Assembly: GCA_934098295.1 (NCBI GenBank)
Contig: CAKONV010000030.1
Location: 1-14,587, forward strand
Length of the DNA: 14,587 bases
From: an uncultured Bacilli bacterium
GTDB lineage: Bacteria; Bacillota_I; Bacilli_A; ML615J-28; CAG-313
Reading direction: 5' to 3'
In this document: piece by piece, positions 1 to 6,975 of the stretch
Layout of the letters: each line of letters opens with the position of its first letter
How positions within the stretch are numbered: position 1 is the first letter of the stretch
Program-made: the position numbers and the translations under genes
Notes under the pieces: generated by a model
What the model was told of the DNA's origin: nothing
What the model saw: only the letters and a program-made list of their open reading frames with translations
The model's database searches: none

Positions 1-47
1 ATACATTTGTTTGGTTTATATTAATATTGTTGGAAGGAGTGGTAGTA

Positions 48-188
48 ATGACTAACACATTAAAAGAATATAAAGGATTAATTATTTTTTATCTAATAGT
101 ATTAATAATTATTGTTGCAATTGGTTTTCGGAGTAAACAAATTGATAATTACTCTAAAAACATTAATATTATTACCACAATGGCTTAA
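48..188 (+). CDS. small single-pass membrane protein, 46 aa
   Basis: An ATG-to-TAA frame encodes 46 residues and is preceded by a good ribosome binding site (GGAAGGAG, 32-39). Residues about 11-27 form an uninterrupted hydrophobic stretch (LIIFYLIVLIIIVAIG), flanked by a Lys/Glu-containing N-terminus and a polar tail with RSK just after the helix. One transmembrane segment with little soluble mass is what can be seen. It ends 36 nt before miaB, and a separate extended -10 sequence lies between them, so it may belong to an upstream transcript. I do not recognise the family. The length and hydrophobicity would suit a divisome-type or regulatory small membrane protein, but nothing in the sequence decides this. 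Confidence 0.6.
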   Translation: MTNTLKEYKGLIIFYLIVLIIIVAIGFRSKQIDNYSKNINIITTMA

Positions 189-192
189 AGTA

Positions 193-201
193 TGGTATAA
201 T
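193..201 (+). promoter_or_regulatory. extended -10 promoter for miaB/tRNA-Thr
   Basis: TGGTATAAT is a perfect extended -10 (TGnTATAAT) placed 24 nt before the miaB start. A weak -35 (TTACCA, 172-177) sits 18 nt upstream. The short leader contains a GGTGAT ribosome binding site (214-219). The tRNA lies only 15 nt after miaB, so the same transcript probably carries both. Confidence 0.65.
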
Positions 202-224
202 CATTAACGAAGTTGGTGATATAA

Positions 225-1634
225 ATGAATTATCCAAATATGGCAGATGCCAGAAAAAGAGGAAAAGAAAAAGTAAAATATTTATATGAGGATCGTAATT
301 ATAATGAGGTATTTAAGGGGAAAAAATATTTTATTAAAACTTATGGTTGTCAAATGAATGTTCACGATAGTGAAGAAATTAAAAAAATATTGGAAAATTT
401 AGGATATATCGAAATAGAAGATTATGAACAAGCTGATTTAATCATCTTAAATACTTGTGCTATAAGAGAAAATGCTCATGATAAAGTATTTGGTTTTTTA
501 GGAAGATGTAAACATTTAAAGAAAACTAATAAAGATTTAATTATTGGTCTTTGTGGATGTATGGCTCAAGAAGAAAATGTTGTAAAAGAAATAAGAGAAA
601 AACATAAATATATTGATATAGTATTTGGTACTCATAATATGAATGAATTACCTGATATGTTAATGAATTTCTATGGTAAGCAATCAATTAATGTTTATAG
701 CAAAGAAGGAGACGTAATTGAATTCGGTAATCTTTATAAAAGAGATTCTAAAATAACAGCATGGGTAAACATTATGTATGGCTGTGATAAATTTTGCACT
801 TATTGTATAGTTCCTTATACTAGAGGAAAACAAAGAAGTCGTAAATCAGAAGATATTCTAAAAGAAGTTAAAGAACTAAAAGAACAAGGATATAAAGAGA
901 TAACTTTACTAGGTCAAAATGTTAATGCTTATGGTAAAGACTTAGAAGGTGAAATTGAATTTAGTAAATTACTTGAAAAGGTTAGTGATACAGGAATTGA
1001 AAGAATTAGATTTGTAACATCTCATCCATGGGATTTTACTGATGAAATGATTGATGTTATTGCATCGAGAGAAAATATTATGCCTTATATTCATTTACCA
1101 TTACAAAGTGGATCAAATAAAATTTTAAAGTTAATGGGCAGAAGATATACGAAAGAAGAATACTTAGAACTATTTAATAAAATTCGTAATAAGGTTAAAA
1201 ATGCCTCAATCACAACTGACATTATAGTCGCCTTTCCTGGCGAAACCGAAGAAGACTTTAATGATACATTAGATGTAGTTAATACTTGTAAATATGATGG
1301 CGCATTTACATTTATCTATTCTCCAAGAGAAAATACTCCTGCTGCAAAAATGAAAAATGATTTAACAGCAGAAGAAAAAGAAGATAGATTACATCGTTTA
1401 AATGAAATAGTTAATAAATATTCTAAAGAAAGTAACGAAAGAATGCTTAACACTATACAAAAAGTATTAGTTACTGGTGTATCTGAAAAGGATAGTAACA
1501 AAGTATGTGGATATACAGAAAATATGAAATTAGTTAATGTATTAGCACCGATATCTACTATTGGACAAATTATAAATGTTAAAATTACTGATGCTAAAAG
1601 CTTTAGTTTAGATGGAGAAATAATCGAAAAATAA
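225..1634 (+). CDS. miaB: tRNA-2-methylthio-N6-dimethylallyladenosine synthase MiaB
   Basis: This is a radical-SAM methylthiotransferase that adds the 2-methylthio group to i6A37 of tRNAs reading UNN codons, using two [4Fe-4S] clusters in the cytoplasm. The N-terminal UPF0004 domain has the three auxiliary-cluster cysteines: C42 (TYGCQMN), C78 (LNTCAIREN) and C112 (GCMAQ). The SAM cluster motif CxxxCxxC is at C187, C191 and C194 in GCDKFCTYCIVPYTRG, which is the MiaB-type signature. LGQNVNAYG and the FPGETEEDF segment follow, and a C-terminal TRAM domain covers about 405-469. The length (469 aa) is normal for Bacillota. The protein has an N-terminal extension of about 30 residues before the UPF0004 fold, also usual in this group. 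All key residues are present. The next feature is a tRNA gene 15 nt downstream. Confidence 0.96.
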   Translation: MNYPNMADARKRGKEKVKYLYEDRNYNEVFKGKKYFIKTYGCQMNVHDSEEIKKILENLGYIEIEDYEQADLIILNTCAIRENAHDKVFGFLGRCKHLKKTNKDLIIGLCGCMAQEENVVKEIREKHKYIDIVFGTHNMNELPDMLMNFYGKQSINVYSKEGDVIEFGNLYKRDSKITAWVNIMYGCDKFCTYCIVPYTRGKQRSRKSEDILKEVKELKEQGYKEITLLGQNVNAYGKDLEGEIEFSKLLEKVSDTGIERIRFVTSHPWDFTDEMIDVIASRENIMPYIHLPLQSGSNKILKLMGRRYTKEEYLELFNKIRNKVKNASITTDIIVAFPGETEEDFNDTLDVVNTCKYDGAFTFIYSPRENTPAAKMKNDLTAEEKEDRLHRLNEIVNKYSKESNERMLNTIQKVLVTGVSEKDSNKVCGYTENMKLVNVLAPISTIGQIINVKITDAKSFSLDGEIIEK

Positions 1635-1649
1635 ACTAAAACTTTTCAT

Positions 1650-1726
1650 GCTGGAATAGCTCAATTAGGTAGAGCAACTGAATCGTAATCAGTAGGTTGG
1701 AGGTTCGATTCCTCTTTCTAGCACCA
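1650..1726 (+). tRNA. tRNA-Thr (anticodon CGU)
   Basis: A full 77-nt cloverleaf with encoded CCA. The acceptor stem is GCTGGAA/TTCTAGC with one G-U pair. The D-stem is GCTC/GAGC, the anticodon stem ACTGA/TCAGT and the T-stem GGAGG/CCTCT around TTCGATT. The anticodon loop is ATCGTAA, giving anticodon CGT at 1684-1686 and reading ACG. The D-arm and anticodon arm resemble the Bacillus tRNA-Thr sequence as I remember it. Base 32 is A instead of the more common C. A mobile element seems to begin directly after the 3' end. Confidence 0.95.
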
Positions 1727-1766
1727 TTGACGAATCTGTTCGAACTATTCGAACTTTTAGATAGAT

Positions 1767-1793
1767 ATCAATCAGAAATGATTGATTTTTTTT
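1767..1793 (+). terminator. intrinsic terminator after tRNA-Thr
   Basis: Arms ATCAATCA and TGATTGAT close on a GAAA loop, followed by seven T. It ends the miaB/tRNA transcript. A hairpin of the same design (GAAA loop, seven T) lies at the same place before the second recombinase module (13348-13371), so it may belong to the element rather than to the tRNA. Confidence 0.75.
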
Positions 1794-1828
1794 GATTTTC
1801 AGAAAAAATCATAGAAAGGTCGGTGTCT

Positions 1829-2101
1829 ATGATAAAAATAATTAAAGAAGAAATTGAGATTGATGAATCTTTAGTTTCTAGATTAAATGTTATATGTGTT
1901 TTTTGTAATACTACACCTATCATAGAGAATGGTAGTATTAGAAAGATAGAACATACTAACTTGACTTATATTGAGCCACATAGAATTATTATTAATAATA
2001 AACTATATCTAGCATTTAATTATTCAAATGAAATCTATGTTCATAATCTTGGTAAAAAGATAAAATTATCAGAACTAGAAAATTATATAAAAGAAAACTA
2101 A
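1829..2101 (+). CDS. unknown 90-aa protein accompanying the serine recombinase (copy 1)
   Basis: Not a family I recognise. The frame opens at GTG 1823, but the AAAGG site (1815-1819) is spaced properly for ATG 1829, so I start there (90 aa). The second copy (89 aa, 13401-13670) is clearly homologous: both share an N-terminal I[DS]E, ICxF, I.NG.I..I..TN, a central PH, YL.F, and the C-terminal pattern KIK....E.YIK. It is a small soluble protein of alternating hydrophobic/charged, probably alpha/beta character, with no signal peptide or membrane segment. It lies just upstream of the recombinase promoter and leader in both modules. A repeatedly linked partner of a serine recombinase could be a recombination directionality factor or a regulator. 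This is inference from position only. Confidence 0.7.
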   Translation: MIKIIKEEIEIDESLVSRLNVICVFCNTTPIIENGSIRKIEHTNLTYIEPHRIIINNKLYLAFNYSNEIYVHNLGKKIKLSELENYIKEN

Positions 2102-2124
2102 ATACTAGTAACATTAACATGGTA

Positions 2125-2152
2125 TTGACTAATTCTAAAAAAGTGATATTAT
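2125..2152 (+). promoter_or_regulatory. promoter of leader peptide and recombinase, module 1
   Basis: TTGACT (2125-2130), a 16-bp spacer and TATTAT (2147-2152), with a TG one base before the -10. It is placed so that the transcript starts about 40 nt before the leader ORF. The equivalent promoter of module 2 (13675-13703) is even closer to consensus. Confidence 0.7.
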
Positions 2153-2197
2153 AAATAACTAAAGAAAGAGGTATACTCTAGAAATGGAGGTACATCT

Positions 2198-2275
2198 ATG
2201 AAATATAAACACAAATTATCGGAAAAATATAATATTGAATTATTAGAGGAGTCAGTAGTATTTAGGCTTTATTAA
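2198..2275 (+). CDS. 25-aa leader peptide of the recombinase attenuator (copy 1)
   Basis: An ATG-to-TAA frame of 25 codons with a strong GGAGG site (2186-2190) and proper spacing. Its last codons run through the whole 5' arm of the terminator hairpin (2246-2264), and the stop is at the start of the 3' arm. The second module has a 22-codon ORF in the same position with the nearly identical start context GAGGTACwTCTATGA, although the peptide sequences differ. The conserved feature is therefore that this stretch is translated, not what the peptide is. This is the pattern expected of a leader peptide controlling attenuation. No run of one amino acid that would mark a specific starvation signal is visible. 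Confidence 0.75.
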   Translation: MKYKHKLSEKYNIELLEESVVFRLY

Positions 2276-2297
2276 ATACTATTGTCTCCTCTTTTTT
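2246..2297 (+). promoter_or_regulatory. transcription attenuator before the recombinase (module 1)
   Basis: A 19-nt arm (2246-2264) pairs with 2273-2291 with one mismatch and one G-U pair, followed by six T. It lies between the leader ORF and the recombinase ribosome binding site (AAGGAG, 2303-2308). A ribosome translating to the leader stop would cover the 5' arm and block hairpin formation, so leader translation should permit read-through. Confidence 0.8.
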
Positions 2298-2318
2298 AGT
2301 AAAAGGAGTTGAGTTTTA

Positions 2319-4256
2319 ATGAATGAAGAAAAGAAAGTTGCAGGACTTTATATTCGTGTATCTACTGAAGATCAAGCACGAGAAGGATTTAGTTTACCAG
2401 AGCAAGAAAAGCGATTAAGGGCTATGTGTGAGTATAAAGGTTATGAAGTATATGATGTATATGAAGAACGAGGAATAAGTGCTAAAACAGGTGATTATAG
2501 ACCAGAATTTGAAAGATTATTACAAGATGTTAGAGATAAAAAAGTTAATACTATTGTAGTATTAAAACTAGATAGATTAACTAGGTCAGTTTCAGATTGG
2601 GAAAAGATACTTACATTTTTAGAAGAAAACGATGCTTATTTAGATTGTGCAAATGATGAAATAAATACTACTAATGCTAATGGTAAAATGATTTCTAGAA
2701 TACTTACATCAGTTTCACAACAAGAAATTGAAAGAACAAGTGAAAGAACTAAAATAGGACTAGCAGGTGCAATTAAGGTTGGTCATATTCCACATCAAGC
2801 ACCTTTAGATTATAAACATGAAGATAAAAAATTAGTAATTGATTATGCTACTAAAGATGTGGCTATTAGAATATTTAATATGTATCATGATGGATTATCA
2901 TACAAAAAGATAAGTAATATTTTAAATGAAGAAAAAGTATTAGATAAAACTAATTGGAGAGATTCAACCATTTTAAATATACTTGAAAATCCGATTTATA
3001 AAGGAGATTTTATTCATGGTAGAAGAACGAAGAAACCTACTTATTATTTTGATGTGGTTGAACCATTAGTTAGTAAAGAATATTGGGAAGAATGTCAGGT
3101 ACAACAAAAGAAAAATTCTAGAAGTTTTCAAAGAATTTTAACTTATCTATTTATGCAAAAATTAAAATGTCCTAAATGTAAAAGAATATTAGGAGGTAAA
3201 GCAACTACAAAGAAAAATGGTAATTCATATTATTACTATTATTGTCATGATTGTAAGATTAGTTTTAAAGAATCTGAAATAGAAAAAACAATAGATGAAT
3301 ATATGGATTCAATTGTAGAATATGATTCTATTGTTAATCAATACTTTTTACCAATGATTAAACAAAAGATAGAAAATCCAAAATAAGAGTTAGAAAAGGA
3401 ATTAAAGAGTCAAAAATCAAAATTTGATAGGATTAGAGAAGCATATATAAATGAAGTATTTACTTTAAAAGAATATAATCAAGAACGAAAGAAAGTTGAA
3501 GATATTATAAATGATTTGGAAACTAAATTAAACGAAACTGAAGTATGTGAAAAATTAAAATTTACTCCTAATGATATCTTAGTTAAAAGAGATATCGACT
3601 TTATCAATTCTATCAAGTGCCCAGACAAATTTAAACAAAGAAATAAATTTTGGAATGAGTACACACGAGATGAGAAAGCAGAACTTATAATGAAATATAT
3701 TGAAGAAATAGAATTAACTGATAAATATGGAAATTATACTGATGTAGAATTTATTAAGTTTAGAGAAAGTATAGCAAGTACTTCTAATGATTTATATTTC
3801 AAAGGCTATTATGATAGATATGTTCCATCATTATTTGGAAATATCTATGGGAAGATTAGATTTAGTGAATATTTACCTGAAGAAGAAATGGCACAGCAAA
3901 TAATGAGATTAAGACAATTCTATGATGTTGGTTATTATGAAGCAACTTATAGTGTTAAAGATAAAGTATTCTATTTTAACTTTTTAGAAGATAAGAAAAC
4001 AATTGTTAGAGTATTCCCACTTGAAGATTATAGGAATACTGATCCTGAAGAAAAAATGGATACATATAATCTAGGAGTATTATATGTTAAAGAAGATAAT
4101 GGAACATTACTAGAAAATGAAGATGATGTATTCAAATTAATACCAGCTGAATGTGATGGTAATGTTGTATATAGTAAGGAACCTATATTGTTAGAATCAA
4201 AACTTGTTCCTTACTATGAGGATGAAGAAAATTCAGATGATGAAATTTCTTCATAA
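2319..4256 (+). pseudogene. large serine recombinase, interrupted by an in-frame TAA
   Basis: A site-specific large serine integrase/resolvase, which would integrate and excise the element. In order: catalytic domain (about 5-150) with nucleophile S15 in YIRVSTEDQ and the LDRLTRS helix; recombinase domain (about 165-270); zinc ribbon with CPKC and CHDC; and a coiled coil. Codon 356 (3384-3386) is TAA, but the frame continues straight on with the expected coiled coil (ELEKELKSQK...) and stays open to 4256. The whole is thus one 645-residue gene with a nonsense codon, not two genes. The upstream piece alone (355 aa) keeps the catalytic and zinc domains but loses the coiled coil. The part after about residue 470 is a long acidic extension beyond the usual IEEIE end. 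A single read error or programmed read-through cannot be excluded. Start: ATG 2319, matching MNEEKK in copy 2. Confidence 0.88.
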
Positions 4257-4383
4257 TAAAACGTGTGGCACGTTATGAAATTACAAAGTAATTTTGTAAG
4301 TGGCGATAACATTTTATGATATCTTATGAAAGTTTTAACTATTACTTTAGTTTTAGTTATTACTTGAAAAAGATAAACAGATT

Positions 4384-4447
4384 CTAAGGTAGTTATACCT
4401 TAGCTCCCATATCTTGTTAATATGACAAGATATATAGGGAGTTATAC
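4384..4447 (+). other. candidate oriT of MobV type
   Basis: Between the recombinase and the relaxase lie two consecutive inverted repeats: CTAAGGT/ACCTTAG around AGTTAT (4384-4403), then CTCCCATATCTTGT paired with 4425-4441. The second ends in TAGGGAGTTATAC, which resembles the TAGTGTGTTATAC nick region of pMV158-type origins, where MobV relaxases cut G/T. The position directly upstream of the relaxase is typical. The nick between 4441 and 4442 is my inference. The rest of the spacer (4257-4383) holds only a small hairpin, AACGTG/CACGTT (4260-4274), without a U tract. Confidence 0.55.
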
Positions 4448-4492
4448 ATCTTGTCAAATACCTTTTTTCAAGATAGAATTGGAGGTGAAATT

Positions 4493-5831
4493 ATGATAGA
4501 ACTAGCGTATTCGTTTCATATTGGAAATGATAAGAATAAAACTAAAAAAAAAACAAAAGAATACTCCTACTAACTATAATAACAATGCTATTCAAAATGC
4601 TATGTAGTTATCAAAAGTAAATCATCACAACTTAAGACAATATGATAATAATCCGGAAAAGATTAAAACTTTATATGGTTCAAATGATATTGTAAAAGAT
4701 GTAAAAGAACTATATAAACAAGAATTTGAAGAAGCAAGATTAGAATATAATTCTAAACAAACTAGAGATGATAGAAAAATAAAAGATTATTATAGTAAGA
4801 TTAGCAATGATACAAAACATGATTTAGCAGTAGAAATAATTATTGAACTTGGAGATATGGATTATTGGTGGGATAAAGATGATAAAGAAATGTATAAAAT
4901 GGAAAGAGTTTATGATGAGCAAGTTTTATATTTAAAGGAACTAGTTCCTGATTTTAAGGTGGCAAATGCGACTATACATTTTGATGAACCTTCTCCACAT
5001 CTTCATATAGTAGGAATAGCAGTTAAAGAAAATTGTAAAACAGGTATGAGTAAGCAAGTTGGAAAATGTAGTGTATTTAAAAAAGATAACTTACCTAAAA
5101 TACAAGATAAAATGAGATATAAATGTATTCAAGGCTTTAATAAAGAATATGGTCTAAATGTTGTTTTAAAAGACAAACAAAAAGGAAGAAATATTGATTA
5201 TAGAGTTAGTCAAATGGTTGATTATGATGAACTAAAAAAGAATTATAATAAACAAAGACAAAAAATAAATAAACTTAATAATCAAACAAAGGACTTAAAT
5301 ACTAAATCAGAAGAAATAAAAGATATTATTAATAATTTAAAGAATCAACCTTTATCAAATAAAAATCTACTTCTATCTAATCAAAATAAAGATAAGTTAA
5401 TTGATTATATCGAAGAAGTAAATAAATCCACTAATGACTTTAAAGAAATAACTAACTACTCTTTATCAGTAGATAAAATAAAAGAAGATTTTGAAGAAAA
5501 TCATAATTCTATTGAAGATTTAAGAAAAAGAGTTAAATTACAAAATGAAGAAATAAATGATTTAAGATATGATTTAAATAATAAAGATAATGAAATATCA
5601 TCATTAAAATCTAAAATAAAAGATTTAAAAGATTCATTAGACTATTGGAAAGATAAATTTCAAAGAGTAATAAAATTTATTCACAATAAAATACATGGTA
5701 TATTTGGTTATAAAGATGATAAATATAAAGAAATAGCTGATAATTTATTTATAAATGGAATTATGGACGAAAAAGAATATACTAGTGTTATTAATAAAAA
5801 AGGAAAAAATAGGGATGATTTTGAAAGATAA
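4493..5831 (+). pseudogene. MobV/Pre-family relaxase, frameshifted and interrupted
   Basis: A plasmid-mobilization relaxase (Mob_Pre), which nicks oriT and starts conjugative transfer. Diagnostic segments are NHHNLRQYDN, YNSKQTRDDRKIKDYY, the HFDEPSPHLHIVG metal-binding motif, KENCKTGM.KQVGK and KQKGRN, followed by a long coiled coil from about 5220 to 5660. The gene opens at ATG 4493 after a GGAGGTG site, but its frame ends at 4571-4573. A run of ten A (4544-4553) holds one base too many; removing one A joins the frame that continues to 5831. That frame carries a second lesion, TAG at 4605-4607. No start codon lies between 4608 and ATG 4857, so the intact 3' frame would lack the N-terminal part of the relaxase domain. 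Two independent lesions make an inactive gene likely. Confidence 0.87.
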
Positions 5832-5895
5832 TGATAATAAGTATGTGATTATGTGATAAAATAAAGGTTATAAAATTTTAACTAGGAGGTATAAT

Positions 5896-6957
5896 ATGTC
5901 AGTTACAATGTATGAAAATTCTGTAAAAAGAAAAAAAGATGAAATTGCCAGATTAAAAAAAGAAAGAGTAAGATATGTAAATACAGTTAGTGATTGCAGT
6001 AAAAAAATTTTAAATGCAACTAAACAAGCAAGTTCTACAAAATCTTCATCTACTTATAAGAGTAAAATTAATGAGATTGCTAGAGAAAATAAGAAAAAAA
6101 CTGATGCTGAAAAGAAAATAACTGAGTATGATAAAAAAATAACCAACAAGGAGAATGAATTGTTAAAAGAAGAACAAAAACTTAATAAAGCTAAAGAAAT
6201 GGAATATCAAAAGTTAGAAAAACAAAGAAATTTGACTATTGATAATTTATCGATGGATTTATCTATTCAAAAATCAACTCAAAACGAACTTATTAAAGAG
6301 CTTAAAAAACTTAAAGAAGCAAAAAGGAAAATTAATATATTATTTATTGCATCTAATCCAGACATCGAATTTATAGATGATGATGGAAATACTATACAAC
6401 AACAGAAATTAAAATTGGAAAAAGAAGCAAGAGAAATACATGAATCAATTCAAAAATCTCTAAAAAGAGATTCTATATCTTTTGAAACAAGATGGGCTGC
6501 AAGAGTTACTGATTTAATTCAGTTTATAAATGAAGTTAATCCAACTATATTACATTTTAGCGGACATGGTACTTCTGATGGAAAATTAGTTTTTCAAGAT
6601 AATAATGATCAACCTAAATTATTAAATATGGATACTTTAGTTGAATTGATTAATGCTTCATCAGATAATCTTAGGTTAGTTGTATTAAATAATTGTTATT
6701 CTTCAATAATATCAGAGAAAGTTATTGATAATATAGAGGCATCTATTGGAATGAATAATTCTATTGGAGATGATGCAGCAATTGTTTTTGCATCACAACT
6801 TTATTCTTCTATAGGTTTTGGCCTTTCTTTAGAAAAGGCATTTCAGCAAGCTATTGTAGCACTAAAATTATACGATATTCCTGAAGATGAAACACCTAAA
6901 TTGTTCGTGTCAGATGGAATAGAAGCAAAGGAAATTTATTTAGTTACTGAAAATTAA
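5896..6957 (+). CDS. coiled-coil CHAT-domain (caspase-like) protease
   Basis: 353 aa starting at ATG 5896 behind a perfect AGGAGG (5884-5889). Residues about 5-145 are highly charged Lys/Glu-rich coiled coil with a Ser/Thr-rich break near 45-55. Residues 146-350 form a CHAT/caspase-like domain: the first strand is INILFIASN (146-154), the catalytic His is H224 in HFSGHG, and the catalytic Cys is C267 in LVVLNNCYSS, with a GMNNSIGDDAAI segment after it. Both catalytic residues are present. CHAT proteases act as effectors in several bacterial immune systems and are commonly fused to sensing or assembly modules. Here the coiled coil would be that module. It lies 18 nt upstream of the DUF1016 nuclease and likely shares its transcript. 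It is the only intact large gene of the element. The role in defence is inference; the fold assignment is fairly firm. Confidence 0.85.
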   Translation: MSVTMYENSVKRKKDEIARLKKERVRYVNTVSDCSKKILNATKQASSTKSSSTYKSKINEIARENKKKTDAEKKITEYDKKITNKENELLKEEQKLNKAKEMEYQKLEKQRNLTIDNLSMDLSIQKSTQNELIKELKKLKEAKRKINILFIASNPDIEFIDDDGNTIQQQKLKLEKEAREIHESIQKSLKRDSISFETRWAARVTDLIQFINEVNPTILHFSGHGTSDGKLVFQDNNDQPKLLNMDTLVELINASSDNLRLVVLNNCYSSIISEKVIDNIEASIGMNNSIGDDAAIVFASQLYSSIGFGLSLEKAFQQAIVALKLYDIPEDETPKLFVSDGIEAKEIYLVTEN

Positions 6958-6975
6958 ATGAAGGGAGGATAAATA

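Noticed and set aside
3516..4256. A separate 246-aa gene after the recombinase
   Set aside because: It is in the same frame as the recombinase, continues its coiled coil, and has no ribosome binding site at the ATG; it is the 3' part of the interrupted recombinase.
4260..4274. Terminator after the recombinase (AACGTG/CACGTT)
   Set aside because: The stem is six bases and no U tract follows.
4857..5831. A 324-aa relaxase starting at ATG 4857
   Set aside because: The frame is open and homologous to relaxases for 83 codons further upstream, so the ATG is an internal Met and not a start.
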